Assembly (NCBI GenBank): GCA_016801885.1
Contig: CM028889.1
Location: 10,789,001-10,853,000 of the forward strand
DNA: 64,000 bases
Reading direction: 5' to 3'
Source of the DNA: Toxotes chatareus
Taxonomy: Eukaryota > Chordata > Actinopteri > Toxotidae
This document shows positions 1 through 13,500 of the stretch, in pieces; within the stretch, counting starts at the first letter, position 1, and each line of letters opens with the position of its first letter. Under the pieces are notes generated by a model. The model was not told where the DNA came from. It saw only the letters and a list, made by a program, of their open reading frames with translations, and did no database searches. Made by a program: the position numbers and the translations under genes.

Positions 1-799
1 AGAAACACACACTCGTTCTCCCATACACCAGCAAAATAAACACAGTCTTGCTCTCTCTCGCATGTCCCCTGGTGTCACTGTCTGTCGTTTCACCTTCCCT
101 ATCTCACTCAGGCATTCTGCAGACATACGGCGTCCTTGCAGAGTCCCTCCAGTCTCTGTTAGACAGCAGAAGGTCGTCCCCGTCTCTCTATAAACCCCCA
201 GCAGCTCCATCTGTCTGTATTCACCTCCGAATGCTGCATAAAATATGCATTCATCTTTGCTGATCTCTAATTATGTCACATTTTGTGTTTTCTGTCTCTG
301 TATTTGATTGGGAAAAAGCGTCATCATTATCCTACCTCTTTTCTTCCCTCTGTATCATCTTTATCCCTCTCTTTTATTCTTTTTAAATTACCCAGCAGAC
401 ATGTTTTGGATGGAAACATACAGGATTTCATTGCACAGTCCAAGTCAGACCAGTGGATGATAAAATGTTTTATGAAATTACAACACAGGCGGGGTAAAAA
501 AAAATTCTACTCCATTTTGTTGACCAAAAAAATGCATGTGGCTTCTTTAAATTTGGCAATAGTTTCTCACTTCACTTCTTCAATGTTCTTGGTTTCGACA
601 GCTATTCAAAAAACTTTCTGTGTTGTAGGTGTAAGAGGACTGAAAAAGGCCCAATCTCATCAGCTGACGGCCCTTTTCTCTCCTTTGTCCATCAATTGTC
701 ATGAAAAACTTACTGTCACACAAGTGACGACACAACATAGTGTAAGAAGATATTGTTACTGTCAGAAACATGATTGCGTTTTTTCTCTTATTCTGCAGC

Positions 800-864
800 T
801 AATGCTAAAGCTACTGCTGATCCCCCAGCTTATGTGAAATCTGAGAAGTCCATTCTGGTTCAGT
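800..864 (+). other. Splice-flanked open segment, possible exon (unassigned)
   Basis: A good acceptor (pyrimidine-rich tract ending TTCTGCAG) is followed by 65 bases open in a frame reading NAKATADPPAYVKSEK and on to ILVQW. The segment ends at a good donor (CAGTG, then GTAAGT). I do not recognise the peptide and find no matching neighbouring exons on the plus strand. A second open stretch after an AG at about 110 is similarly unplaced. This could be a real exon of a gene extending to the left, or a chance pair of splice signals inside the LURAP1 intron. Confidence 0.2.
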
Positions 865-1675
865 GGTAAGTTCTATGCATCAAAATGAGGCGGAGACGAA
901 ATGAAACATAATAAACAAAATGTGATGGAAGAATAAAGGCGCTGATTTAATCAGACAGTCTTGCCCTGACAGTATCTGTGAGGAGATAGCCAGTAGCCAG
1001 ACAGTGAGAGAAGATTAAATAGATTCCCTGCAGTTCAGCTCCGCACTCAAAGCTGACTTTGCACTGACATTTATCTGCCCAGAAGAGAGAGACAGAACGT
1101 GACAGGGAAAAGCTACAGAGAAAGACATGAGACATGGACAAAAAAAGAAGCATGACATACCCTGGGCAATAACACAACATGGATAACTTAAAACACAGGT
1201 GCTGATCATGAATAAAAAGTACCAAGCTGCTAGTATTCAAAGGGCTTGTGTGTGTGTTTGTGCACATGTGTGGCAGACTGCCAGTCTTCTGTGGTTTTAA
1301 AGGAGTGTCTCTGCATCCAGTAGATCTGTTTAGATCAGTGGAGAGTGTGTCTTTCATCAGACAGCTGGAGACAAATGCAAAAGACAGAAGCTTTAAAACT
1401 GTTCCCACAGAGATGAACAAGCAGCACTAAAATCATTAATAACAACATTTATCTCCTTTTGACTTGCAGTACTGTAAAATGTTCTCTACCATACTGAGCC
1501 ATAGGCAATGAGAAAGCATGTTACACAGTATATTAAAGCCAGATGTCAGACAGCTGATAGGATCGCAACTGAATGAAATACACTTTTTATATGTGTCATC
1601 ATTTTATGTTTTTCTTTCCTTGGATACGTTATTGCAAGAATGATGATAACATTATGTTTGCTCAAAATAAATACA

Positions 1676-1748
1676 GTGAACTGTGCAACCAATTAGTGAA
1701 CTGTGCAACCAATTAGTGAACTGTGCAACCAATTAGTGAACTGTCAAC
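1676..1748. repeat. 20-bp tandem repeat, about 3.5 copies
   Basis: The 20-base unit GTGAACTGTGCAACCAATTA is repeated three times without a mismatch. A partial fourth copy then diverges at CTGTCAACG. It is a simple minisatellite in non-coding DNA. Confidence 0.9.
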
Positions 1749-4700
1749 GACAGTTTTGATAATTTGTTTAGTGTTTAAAGGAGGCGTAAGTGATTCTGGA
1801 GACAGACTTGAACTTTACAGCTAAACAAATACACCCCCACCTTCAGTGCTCCTTCATATGCAATGACCCCCCCCCCCTCCAAAAAAAACGTAAAGATGCA
1901 TGTTTCCAAGACAACGACACTAACAACAGGGCCAGCAGACCAGAAGAACAATATGACGGAATCCAGAGCAGAGAGTAAGTTAGCATCAATAAGGGGAAGC
2001 AATTTTTTTCTGCTATGAAAATACAGGTGTCATTTTACGTAGTACTGTCGAGAGTGTGACAATAAGGCTGTCAACACTTAAATGGGTGTTGAACCTAAAT
2101 ACTTAACTAAGTCAAAGTCTAAGCCACAGACTAGGGAAGCAGGGCAACATTTCATTTCTGGTGGTGACACAGCAACAATATGGCCCACACACACATTCTC
2201 CTTGATCTTACAGTAGACAGAAACTGCAGCCAACCATCACCAAGCTGTGTGGTTACAGATTCACTAGATTAACAGATGAATGAGGAACAGAGGGGTTAAA
2301 TACAACTCACACAAATGCAGACGTGCGAGAAAAGTGAGAAAAAGAAGACGATATTAGCCTACTCCTAAACATCCTGTTTGTGTACGTGAATGTGGGTCTT
2401 ATTATTTTATCAGCACGGCGCAAAGTATTCTGAATCAGAGAAAAAGTGAGAAAAAACACACATCCAGAGACTCTGCTGGAGTAAATGGACAGGAGTGCGT
2501 GTATATGTGAGCTTAACCATTACTCTGCAGACACTCTGTACATGCGTTACTGCGCATCTTACTAAGCAGATTTCTGATGAAAGTGCAACGCTCAGAACTC
2601 TTCTGGTGCACTCCCATTTCAGGACACCACTCTCACAGATGAATGAAACAACCACACACACACAGGCACAGCCTGGCTCTGTGCTGAAAGTTTCACTACC
2701 CTCCAGTTAGGAAGTAGCCCTTTATCACCATAACTTCTCTCTTGATCCTCCCTCCTTTGCAACAGAACTGATTAATGGCTAAAACTGTTAACAAATCAGC
2801 CCTGTCCTCTGCTCTAGACAGATTTATAGAAACACTCTGGATGCTTTGTGAATCCAAACTGGGCACTTTGGTTAAATATACACTTGGGAACTAGCTGACA
2901 TCAATGTCTGGGGGTTACAACAGTTAATTTCTCTAAAAATCCCATCTAAAGTCTCATATTTTTTTTATTCCCTAGGAAATGAGAAGGTTGGACACCAAAT
3001 ATCAGCCTGTGTTTGGTCTGATTTTGATGAAACTGGGGGAGACGATGTCACTGAGTGGGTCCAAAGCCACACAACCACTAATGAATTAAAATATTTTTCT
3101 TCTTCTAGCCTGGTGTTTCATAAATCTAGCCATTGTTTCCAAATGGGACCTGTTCACCATCACAGTGCCATCTGTGTTTCATAGAGGATTTTCAATGTAA
3201 CTGCAAAGGCTCTATCTCCACCTCCAACAGTAGGGATATTGAAGGAGTTAGACACTTTTAAAGCAGAAAGCAGTATTAATGTGACATATTTATGCTTGAA
3301 GTGCTGGTAGTGCTCTGCTTTGTAGCAAAAAACAAAGATTTTCATGTCAAGTACAAATGAAACCAAACTAAATTACACATTTGCATAATCTAGGTGCACA
3401 ATGTAGCGTAAGTGTTACAAATCTAAACTAAAACTACGACGGATAATGTTATTACAGTAAGGGTTCAGTTACAGTGGGGAGAGCATTGTTTCCTGCTTCT
3501 AAAGTGTATTTGAAATGCCAGAAACCTAGAATCCTGGAGTGAAGTCAGTTTCTATTTCTAACATGTGACCAAGCTGATAATGTGTTTTGGATGTTTGGAT
3601 GTAACCAATGTGTTTTGGAGCTACTCTCTCACAGAAGACAGCTTGCTTTGTTTGGGACATCGTTTGTGGCAATGTATGCGCTCTGTGTCACAACCACAGA
3701 CTGGGTGCACGCCTGCATCTGCCACAGGAATGTATGACATTCATGATCACAGGGGGAAACAACAACCATGGAGTGGTGCATTAATGCTACAGACCTCCAT
3801 GTTCGGAGGAGGTAGTGTCCAAGTAAACAAGAAGACAGATATGTTTGTATAACAGAAGAGGAAAAAAAAGCAGCCACTGCTCAAAGGGAAATTATCTTCT
3901 GTCAAAACAAAGTACATCCTTGGATGAAACAGAAGACAATGTTTGATTACACTTCACCGGCTTTTACGTGTGATAATCATTTAACACGTGAAAAACAAAA
4001 GCAGTCCTAAAATAATATTTCAGAGGAATGATGTACAAGGATTTCACACCGAAAGTAAGGCCCAGGATGTATAGAAACCAAGTGATGCTATAGATGATAA
4101 AAAGCTCTGGATTTATATGACTGCTGAGATTAGAGTGATAACCAGCTGACAGCGGAAAGAGAGTAGATTCACCTCAGGACTTCAGTGGTCAAGTCATTTC
4201 CTAGCAATCACAGCCATCTGCTGCTGCTGGCACGGTGAAGAGCAGCTTGAATTACTGAATGAGACAGGATGAAGAGTCTTCACGTTTTATCACTCCAGAC
4301 GATTCCTCTGACAGATCCCATTCTTAAACCTGACTGAACTAACACTCCTGATATCATCATATTTCTCTGTGATGTGTGTGACTCTGAGTTACACAGATTT
4401 ATAGATACCTTAATCTATTTAGACTCCACCATACTGAGAGTTTCTTTCTTATATTTTGGATGGTTTGTTACAATGAAGTGTAAAGATATGTCCAAAGTAA
4501 TTTAAACACTGTCTCCTTTACATAGTTTGTCCACCAGAGAGAGCATGTTTACTTTTAAGCTGCTAATATTACAACTCTGTAATAATCAAATTTGATGAAT
4601 TTGGTATCAGTGTTGTTATTAGGCTCAAGAAATCTAATATTGGTCAAGCTCTTTTTGAATACTGGTAACGCATGCATTAAGTCATGTGAACATATAAGTT

Positions 4701-5630
4701 AGTAATGAACTGAACCATAGTACCAGTGGACTCTTATGCTAATACATCAGTGTTTAAGTACATCTTTTTTTATACTAATAACAGCAATAAACAACACATA
4801 TCTTGTGTTGTGTGTTAAATTTAAGTTATTCATTGGGTCTAAAGTATCCACACATACATATTGCTGTAAAATACAAAACAAAGACCCATTAAATAAGAAA
4901 TAACTAAACCACTAAGCAGTGGTTGGGGAGATTTGTTGGAGGCAAGAGCATTTTAAAACCAGGCGGTCAGTGACATGCCAAGACAATGGTAAGAGGAAGC
5001 AAAGCCGCAGGAAAGATTTAAAATTCTTGGCATCTTTGCATCACTGCCTCTGAAATAATGCTTTTCTGGACATTTTACAAGAATATTGATATTTTGTAGA
5101 GAATCCAGTGCAAGCTCTGACTACAAAGTGGGCACCTGATAGGAGAAAAAAAGGCTTGAGGATGTCCCTCTGGAGGCCAGAACATAACCATTCATTCTCC
5201 ATTGTCAGCAGATGTTCAGTGATGCTTTAAGGTTTTACACTTTGCACATTAACTGAGCCCTGAATGATCAGATCTTTAATAACAACTAAGAAATCCTTAA
5301 GAACGTAAGGATAGACCAAAGGATAGATCAAATACAAAAAAGTCTATGTAGATGGGGGATTAACCCCACAACAGAAAATTAGTAGCATACTAAATAACAC
5401 TAGGGGTGGATAATTCTGTTTATTGTTCAGTTGGCTGTGCTGTATCTTTGCCTGAGTCATGATAAACTGATGTGCTGATAAATGTTTTAGTATTAACAAC
5501 AATAGTGTCCAGTGGAGCAGGGCGCTGGATCAAATTAACAGCCTTGGTTACTTCTGTGAATGTCACATCCTGGAAAACAAGAGACGGTCACACGTCCAAC
5601 AGCCTGTGCCACCACGTACGCGCACGTACC

Positions 5631-5658
5631 CACACACACACACACACACACACAAACA
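5631..5658. repeat. CA microsatellite beside the LURAP1 donor
   Basis: About twelve CA dinucleotides end near 5654. They lie about 17 bases past the LURAP1 exon 1 splice donor, inside the intron. Confidence 0.9.
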
Positions 5659-5677
5659 CTGACTAAAGTACTCTTAC

Positions 5678-5890
5678 CATCTCCATCTTCAGCTTCCTGA
5701 TCTTTTCATCCAAACTCTTCTTCCCCGTCTCCTTACTGGTGTCGTGCGCGGTGATCAGCTTGGCGTCTCCCCGGAGAGAAGACGCTTCTTCCCGCATCCA
5801 CCTGAGCAAACCTTCGGGGGTCTTCCGGCCGATTTTCATCTCAATGTCTTTCAGATCTGGTATGGCATCGCTGGCAGTGCCTTCATCCAT
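5678..5890 (-). CDS. lurap1: LURAP1, leucine-rich adaptor protein 1, first coding exon
   Basis: LURAP1 is a small adaptor protein. In mammals it links MRCK kinases to MYO18A in actomyosin retrograde flow and has been tied to NF-kB activation. This exon is 213 bases (71 codons). It begins MDEGTASDAIPDLKDIE, carries the family signature GRKTPEGLLRWM, which matches the mammalian GRKTPEGLLR, and ends in the Leu/Met helix IRKLKMEM. A clean donor (GTAAGAG) follows at 5677-5671. The ATG at 5890 is the first in frame and aligns with the mammalian start. The paralogue LURAP1L differs at the signature (GRKVPESLV), so LURAP1 is preferred. The gene is partial: the C-terminal exon with the leucine-rich region and PDZ-binding tail is not in the window and should lie to the left. 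Confidence 0.88.
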
Positions 5891-8800
5891 CGTGTCCGTG
5901 TGTTTAGACCGAAAAAGAAAAGAATCCGCAGGACAGAGATTACGTCCGCCTCGTTTGTTGGAAATTGTTGCCTGTCAAGCCACTACAGTCACTTCCTATA
6001 GGATTGTATGGCATCCTATGCGACTCCAGCTGAGTTGGACTGCGCCAGAAGAGAAAAACAGTCTGACAGCATCAACACAGCGTGGGGTTATTCAGGCGGA
6101 TATATACCAGTGGCTTTTTTTTTTAAATTTTATTTTAGCTGTATCATCATTTTGAGTCAAAAATGATTAAGCCGCTCTATCTAAACAAACTGGTGATCAT
6201 CAAGTGAAAGCCAAAAAAAAAATTTGATTGATTCATCCACAGCGGTAAATACAGTCTGATCCCCAGAGTCCAGTGTCCTGCTTGTGATCGCGGTGTGTCG
6301 GGGAAGCTGGTGTGTCTTGCTGGAGATTCCTACACTGAGCTACATTGCGCAGATTCCACCTGCATGATGACAGCGACCAACAACCGCAGAGTGGGTGAGA
6401 GGAGACCCCAGACTGTCAGCCAGAATGACAGCAAACAGCTTCCGCTTAGGACCTCCAAAATAAAATAGGTGTAAAGGAACACGTTGGTTCTGAGTAATGA
6501 ACTAACAAAGTAAAAGTTACAACAACAATTCTGACTGATAAGTATTTTCTGTCCCAAAAATGCTTAATGACTAATTCAACAGTACAGAAACCCACACCAC
6601 CCATAAAAAGCATGATCAATAAGACATAGATATCAAAAACTCTAATAAAAGACAGTACTGTACTATATCAGAGATGTGAAATGTTCCCATCATTTCCCTG
6701 AAGCCTCACTTAAGTTGTTTCATTTTGTCAGAGAAGCAGTCAAAAAAACCTAGATATATGACGATGTGATAGATCAAAAAAACAACGCTGGTTGTTAATG
6801 GTGGTTATATGTTGTGTTATGATGGTTATTTATGACAGCTTGTCACCTTTTCCTAAAGCTTCAAAATGCATATTTCCAAAATATATAAAGCAAGGTCACA
6901 TCCACGCAACAATAAATCCTCTACCAGCACTCAGTTTTAGTTGTTTTCAATCCCCAAGACTTTTGTTGCGGTTGACTCTGAAAATGAAACTTTAAAAATA
7001 AATAAATCAAATTCTAATTGTTTTTTTAAAGCAGCAGTCTTAGTTACTTAAATCAAGGTTGCAGCTCATTTAAGCTGATAAGCTGTTTTGATGCAGCATA
7101 GTCCCTCTGGGTGGGATGGAAGAACAGTCTAGTCATTGTAATAAAGTACAACAGTTGTCTGTGTTACTGACGATTACACTTACACTCACACCCTGCAGCT
7201 TTGTACGACAAACTTCTCCCAGCCAACTAAGTTTCACCCCAGGCAGATTTTTCCTCAGCAGACTTGGATCTCCTCAAGTGAATCTACAGGCACTGTGTCT
7301 GCCATAACACATCAGGTTAAAGCTTGTGGTTATGAGACTGGCGGGCTGACGTATCTTATTGGCAGTGTTTTGGAGTAATGGAGATTAAATTCAATAAGGT
7401 GTGGGGTGAGCATAATTCTTCCTCTCACATTTTCCCTATGGCTGAGGGAGAAAAGCATTTTACAATTTTGCTAACAAAGCTATTAGGAGATTGTTTTATT
7501 CACAAGAGCTAAATAATGAAGACACATAGCTAGCAAGATTTTTTAAACATCCCCATATGCTTATGATGGATGAATATCATTAGTCAGCAGTTTTGGTAAA
7601 TTTTTTCTCTGCTACAGTTTTACTGAAAATGTTGCATCCTTCCGTATTTCTGTTAAACACAGAGACACAACAAAGAGACATTCAGTGGTGTAATTTGCAG
7701 TCAGAGAATGCCTCCAGAGAGCTGAAGAGATGCTTTTCACTGGGAATGCTCACTCAGGGTGCCCAAGAGAAGCTGACTAAGAACGGAAATACAGTCGTAG
7801 TCAACAGTGATGAAGTGGCTTAGAAAGGCAGAGGAGTTTTCAGCCATAAGCACTAAGTGTGTCTCAGGGGAATAAAGAGGATAAGGAGGGAGTCTGCAGT
7901 AAAAGGGGGTGAACATCTGTATTAAAAAAACAATAGCTTAAAAGCAGGGTCAGGATCTGAAGTGGATTAAGGCAGTTTCAGTCTTTCCGATATGGCATGA
8001 TGCCTGGATACCAGGGTAAAGCTACTGTTCTTCTGTTTGGGGGTGAACTGTTAAATCTCTCCATACATATCAGTGCTGTGGAGCAGTTTTACACACAGAC
8101 AGTAAAGGTGTAGCAAAGGTGTTAATGGCTGGGAAGAGCTTAGCTTGGAGTGAGGGAACAGGGAGGTATAAAGACTATTAATAAGGGTTTCCTGTGATCC
8201 TATGATCCTTTGTATTCAGTGTCACATCTCGTGAGGGGCCCCAGATTTCACAGCTATGTTCCTGTCAATGTAAATGCAATGTCTCTGCAGAGATGGAATT
8301 TAGAGAACTTTGATGCATGGTCTCTGTTCTACATTGGGGGAGGACAAAAAAAATGCTCAGACACAAACACATCATCCACAAATTAGCAAGATAACTTTCC
8401 ATTGCCACTAATGATTGTCTATATGTTGTATATGTCCAGCTGCTTCCAAAATATACCAAATAACATTTTTTCCTTCCAGCATCAATGTTGTGATGTAAAC
8501 AAATATTACTACAAAAAGATTGGATGCTGTTTTATATCTGTTCAGAGTACATTTTCTGCTAATATATCATATATGTGTTCAAATTCCTGCTGTATGTTGT
8601 TCTGTAATACACTTTGTGCCAGAGATTAGGACAGACAGAATAATTAAGTAGGTTAACAAGGGGTTAGTTTGAAAGCAAAAGAACCTTTACTAGTATATGG
8701 GACACATATCCTAATCCCACTTTAGACCCAACCTGAGAAGGCTAGAGGGATTATTAGGGGTCAACATCTCCCCCATAATACCTTTGTTTTGTCTCTTACT

Positions 8801-10515
8801 GGAATGTAAAGTCTATCATCTAAACTGAAGCTTCAATGAGCCAAATGCTGTTGAATTTCTGACTTTGCCATGGTGGGTGAACAGCCACACAAACAAGCAT
8901 CTGTAATCAGCATGTTACCATGCAATCAGCCTGGTAACCATGCTGACCACCATGGCAACGGTTGTCGAGAGAACATTTTCAGATTTCTGCACACCCACGT
9001 GGTACAAATGGAAAAAGGCTGCCCACTCAGAGGCAGATCCACTGTACCAAACAAGCATTATGCAACGCATTCTGATGGGAACTCTATCTAGGTGCTTCAG
9101 GGGCAGCACAGGTGGTTCAGCACTGGTTCAAACTTGACTGAGTAATTTGTGTGTGGGTTGGCATGTTCTCGCTATATTTGCCTGGGTTTGGTTAAGGTGA
9201 TCCAGTTTCTACACACATCAGAAACATACGTTTTTGATATTAGGAAGACTACTCTCATTAACCTCTGTGCCCTGTGGACTGATGGTCCACTGCTGCCAGC
9301 TGTGTCCCTGCTGTCTCCTTCCTTTTCAGATGGGTCAGGTCCTCTTTGCTCCCAGGAGTGCAAGCTTGCAAATGCAACCTTGCAATCCTAGGAGACCTTT
9401 GCACTTGGTAAGGAGACCCTTTTGATGTTGGCCTGTTAAGCCGAATGAGACACTGAGTGTGATATTGGGCTTACAATACCCAACACTTTCTTCCTTTTGT
9501 TCCACTGTCAGTCTGGTTTGTCATAATACAAGTTCACCCTCTGATGGAAGAGGCTGGATTTGTATGCAAAAGCATTCAGAACAAATGTGCTTATCATGTG
9601 CATATCAGATGTTCTTAGATAGCATTGTGACTTGCAGGAAAACCAGGATTCACAGTCAGTGTTTGCTTTTGTTGAACTCTGCATATCTCCTCTAGGTGTT
9701 TACTCCTAGCTATTCTATCAACAGTTCCTCATACTGCTGCAGGCTTTTTCTTTTGATAATTACCTATGTCTAAATTATACTGTATTTTTGAATGCAAGTC
9801 CATTTAAAGTAGAAACGTTAGGCAAAAAGAATGTCTGTTTTAGTTTTACTCAGCTTTTCACATGTTACACTGAGCCTGATGGTTCACATTCTTTGGCTGG
9901 CTACAGGTGACACAAGCAGGGGCAGAGGGGGTTAAAACAGCTGAGACATTCTCCAAAGGCTTCAAAACTATACTTTTTTTCCTTTTTTTTTTTTTACAAA
10001 TATCAAAACATAAATAAGCAAATAGTATCATCCTGTCAGAATGGAGTTGAAAGAATGTTGGTTGGTATTTCTGTTACAAAGCCAAAGAGGTCAAAAAAAG
10101 AGAGACAATGAGAAAAGCAAAGACAACTCAGATGTGTTACAATCTCCAATTTTAAAAAGAAAAATGGATGAAGATGACGAGATTTTATGTATTTGTGCAT
10201 AACAGGAATGATATGAATGACTTGATGTGGAAAAATATTTAGTTATACTCTATTAGTTAGTTATACACTATTTCCCCTCACGGTCCACTCCCTAGTTACT
10301 CCCAAGCCTAACCTGTTCAACCTGTCTGCACCTGGGTGACAAGTGGGTGGGTGAATTATGACACAGTAGACTGAACTGTTTGCTGAGAAGGAAAAGGTAT
10401 TTTCTTGTGTAGAATCTTCGGTTAACTCACGTACAGATGGGACTTTTACTGTGCTCCTTGAAGGTTCTTGTCTTTTTTTAAATAACTGGTGGAAGAGAAG
10501 GAGGAACAGGAGGCC
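5891..10515. other. Intergenic spacer between LURAP1 and TTC22
   Basis: LURAP1 (minus) and TTC22 (plus) are divergent, so this 4.6 kb holds both 5' ends. The DNA just upstream of LURAP1 (about 5.9-6.4 kb) has more CpG than its surroundings and is the likely promoter. The rest is AT-rich with scattered short open frames that show no family resemblance, and a poly-T run at about 9980-9996. The leader of TTC22 probably lies just before 10516, but no TATA box or clear start site could be fixed. Confidence 0.5.
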
Positions 10516-13500
10516 ATGGAGGGAGACAACACAGATGACATTGAGTCTCTCATGGAGGGCATGGACTTTATCCCCGGCCACTTTCACCTGGACCTCAGCC
10601 TCAACTGTGACCCTGTTGGGCCTGTGAAGCTGCGACACAGGGACACTTATTTAAAACAGGAGAGCCTGCGGGGAGAGTTAGAGGCTGAAGTTGGATATTT
10701 ACAATATGCAGTCCGAAATCTCCTGGGTCTGCTGGCTTTTCACCTTGAACAGATGGACACAGCTGAGGAAATATTCAGGTGATGATACACAGCTGATTTT
10801 GAGACATTGTTGAGGCATTCATAAGTAATTTTGACAAGTAACATTCTTCTTAAGACTCTTTAGACTGTTGATTAGAAAAACAAAGGTTGAAATTTGTCTT
10901 TTAAATGTACATATGGTTCACCTTTGTAAGCTTACCCAGAACCACCACACACTGAATGCCTACATCAGCATGATAACATGCGCACAATGGCAATGCTAAC
11001 ATTTGCTAATTAGTATAATCACAAAGTATAGCGGAGGCTGATGGGAATGTCATTAGTTTTGGCAAGCATCTGGTCTTACATCAAAGTAATGGACAAATTC
11101 AAATTGAAAAAGTTAAGGGATTACCAAAGTGATTTGAGTTCATCTTGAGGTGGCTGTGAAATTGTGTACAAATAGCATGTACATGGCAAGCCATCTGGTA
11201 GCCGTCAAGACCTTCCACTGAAAGACAAAAGTAAGAGTCAGGGGATCACCAAGGTCAGGAGGATTCATCCTCTGGGAACCATGCTTACAAACTTTTATGG
11301 TAATCCAATCAGAAATTGTTGAGAAATTTCAGTCTGCAGGAAAGTGGTGGACCGACAAACCAACAGACAGACAGACTAACATTGTGTTTTAAGTTGAACA
11401 TATTATAGCATATTGTTGTCAAGATGAGAATGACATACATCATGGAATATCTTTTAAATTACTTTCAGTGTTCAAGACCTTTAATAGAGGATCTTTTTAA
11501 ACCCTCTGTTTCTGTGTATCTTGGCCTTTCAGAAGCATTTGTAAAGAAGACCCTGGGAACCTCAATGCCTGGGCCAACCTGGGCTATGTGTATGATAAGC
11601 TGGGGAGAGAGGTGGATGTAGGGGAGTGTGTGGAGAAAGTGTCCTACCTCATGGGCTTAGATGCAGGAGAGGCCTCTCAGGAAGAGACCAGACTATTGGC
11701 GGCCCGCTGCCTGGCTGAACAGGCCTACGTTTATCCATATGATGTGGAACTGGACAGCGAAGACGACCTGAGAGAGAGACTGACTGCAGCACTGACATTT
11801 TACAACAGAGCCCTGGACTATGGGGGAGACCTGGTGAGAAGGAAACACACATAATGTCAAACTCAGAATAAAGCTGTAAATGTGTTTAACAGCTAAGGTT
11901 TAACATGCAGAATTAAATTTAAGGAGGAGCACTGAAATGATGACTGACTCATCTTCCCTGCAAAGTTAGAGGATATGGCTATGCTCAGGGGATTTGTTTT
12001 TAATATGAAACTGAACTCACAGTAACATGGATATAAAATCAAGTCATCAAGTCAATTTTATTTTTATATCCCAAAATCATCGACAGTTGACAGATCTAGA
12101 CAGGTGCGAAGTTGTCCTCATTTAAGGGTAAAAGCAAGTTCCTGCTATTCCTGCACAGTAAATGTAATTAACTGTAATTAAATGTAATTAAATGTCATTA
12201 ACGGCATAATGTTTTTCAGATACCAACGCAGGAAAAACTAAGCTGGTATTTTAAAATGGCAACCATCTATGTGAGGTACAAATCCGCCATCAAAAGATTT
12301 TCACAAATAACCACTGCACTATTTAATGTTTTCTCTTTACCGAGTTATTCTTTCCCTGCAGACTAGATGACATAGTAAAGACCAAAGAGGACTCTGAATA
12401 CTCCAGACTCTCTCACTACAACAAGGGACTGAGGTTTCTCAAAGAAACACTGGAATCTGAGAGAACACAGCATAAAGGTAAACACAGCATGTTTCTGTGC
12501 TCTGTTGTGCTGAAGTAACACTCCAGTAAAGCAGTGTAAAAATACTCCATTACAAGTAACAGTCTACAGCTCAAAACATTACTCAATTAAAAGTACTCAT
12601 TAAGAACTTTACATGTTTTGAATGTAAAATCTAATCAGCAAGGTTACCAGTGAAAGAGTTAAAAGCATAGTAATATTGTCCCTTGAAATGTAGCAGAGTA
12701 TGAGTATAGAGCAGCCTAAAAGGGAAACACTATATTGTACTGGTTTTACACAGATGCTTGTATTTTACTTTGAACCGTAGCAGCACTTATTACTTTCCAC
12801 CACTGGATTTAGAAATCTCATGTATAGTACCAGAGACCATAGTTAATTCAGCTATTGTCAGAAATTTTGCCTTAGTAATGAAACCAGCTACTTGTTTGAT
12901 TATGTTACAGCAATTAAAACCATCTCTTCAATCTAGCTGGAGACAGGAAAATGTGTTTAAAGAAAAAAAAAAATCAGATCTCCGATCTCTGTCCTCAGCT
13001 CTAGCTTGGTGTTACATTGGCATCATGTTGGAGAGGAAAGATGAGTTCACCACTGTGCCCATGTCTGTACATGACTGTGGATTCTCTGCCTCTGATCCTC
13101 TATCCTGCTATGGAACTGTAAGTTAAACTTTACATCACCTTCTAACTGGCAAGCCAGAAGAAAAATACAAGTGGACTGTGCTGAAAAGTTTTTTCCTCTT
13201 GTTAAATGAGTAGAATTTCTGTCATTTATCTTCAGTTGCTCTCCACTTGGTTTCAGCTACTAGCAACAGAATGTGCTACTAGTGGTTGCCAGTAGCAACC
13301 ACAGCAGTTACCAGTTTAACTGACAGTTACATTCACCATCTTGTCAGATCTGTGACCAAACAAATACTGATAGGCATCTACCTACTCTCTAAACACCCTT
13401 GTTGAAGTATTATCACTGGGTGCTCCATTTATAATATTCTTGTTTTAAATATGATATTAAAATAGTTTTTTCTGGAATCAGTATCTGTTAGCTGTCTGAG

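Larger units (their letters stand above)
1..5677. other. Probable LURAP1 intron 1 and flanking non-coding DNA
   Basis: No confident coding exon is visible. The stretch lies downstream of the LURAP1 exon 1 donor on the minus strand, so most or all of it is probably intron 1. The expected second exon, which in the human protein continues with a conserved YLRAIDVKIL-type segment, is not seen on the minus strand, so it should lie left of position 1. Contents: a short tandem repeat at 1676-1748, a C-run at about 1868-1877, a CA tract at 5631-5654, and one splice-flanked open segment on the plus strand at 800-864 (listed separately). The rest is AT-rich unique-looking sequence. Confidence 0.5.

Noticed and set aside
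5739..6155. Plus-strand ORF opposite LURAP1 exon 1
   Set aside because: It is the complement of the LURAP1 coding exon and promoter; the minus frame carries the family signature.
8925..8965. RFX X-box-like motif (GGTAACC...CCATGGCAAC)
   Set aside because: The half-sites are not at the required spacing, and it is not close to a known start site.
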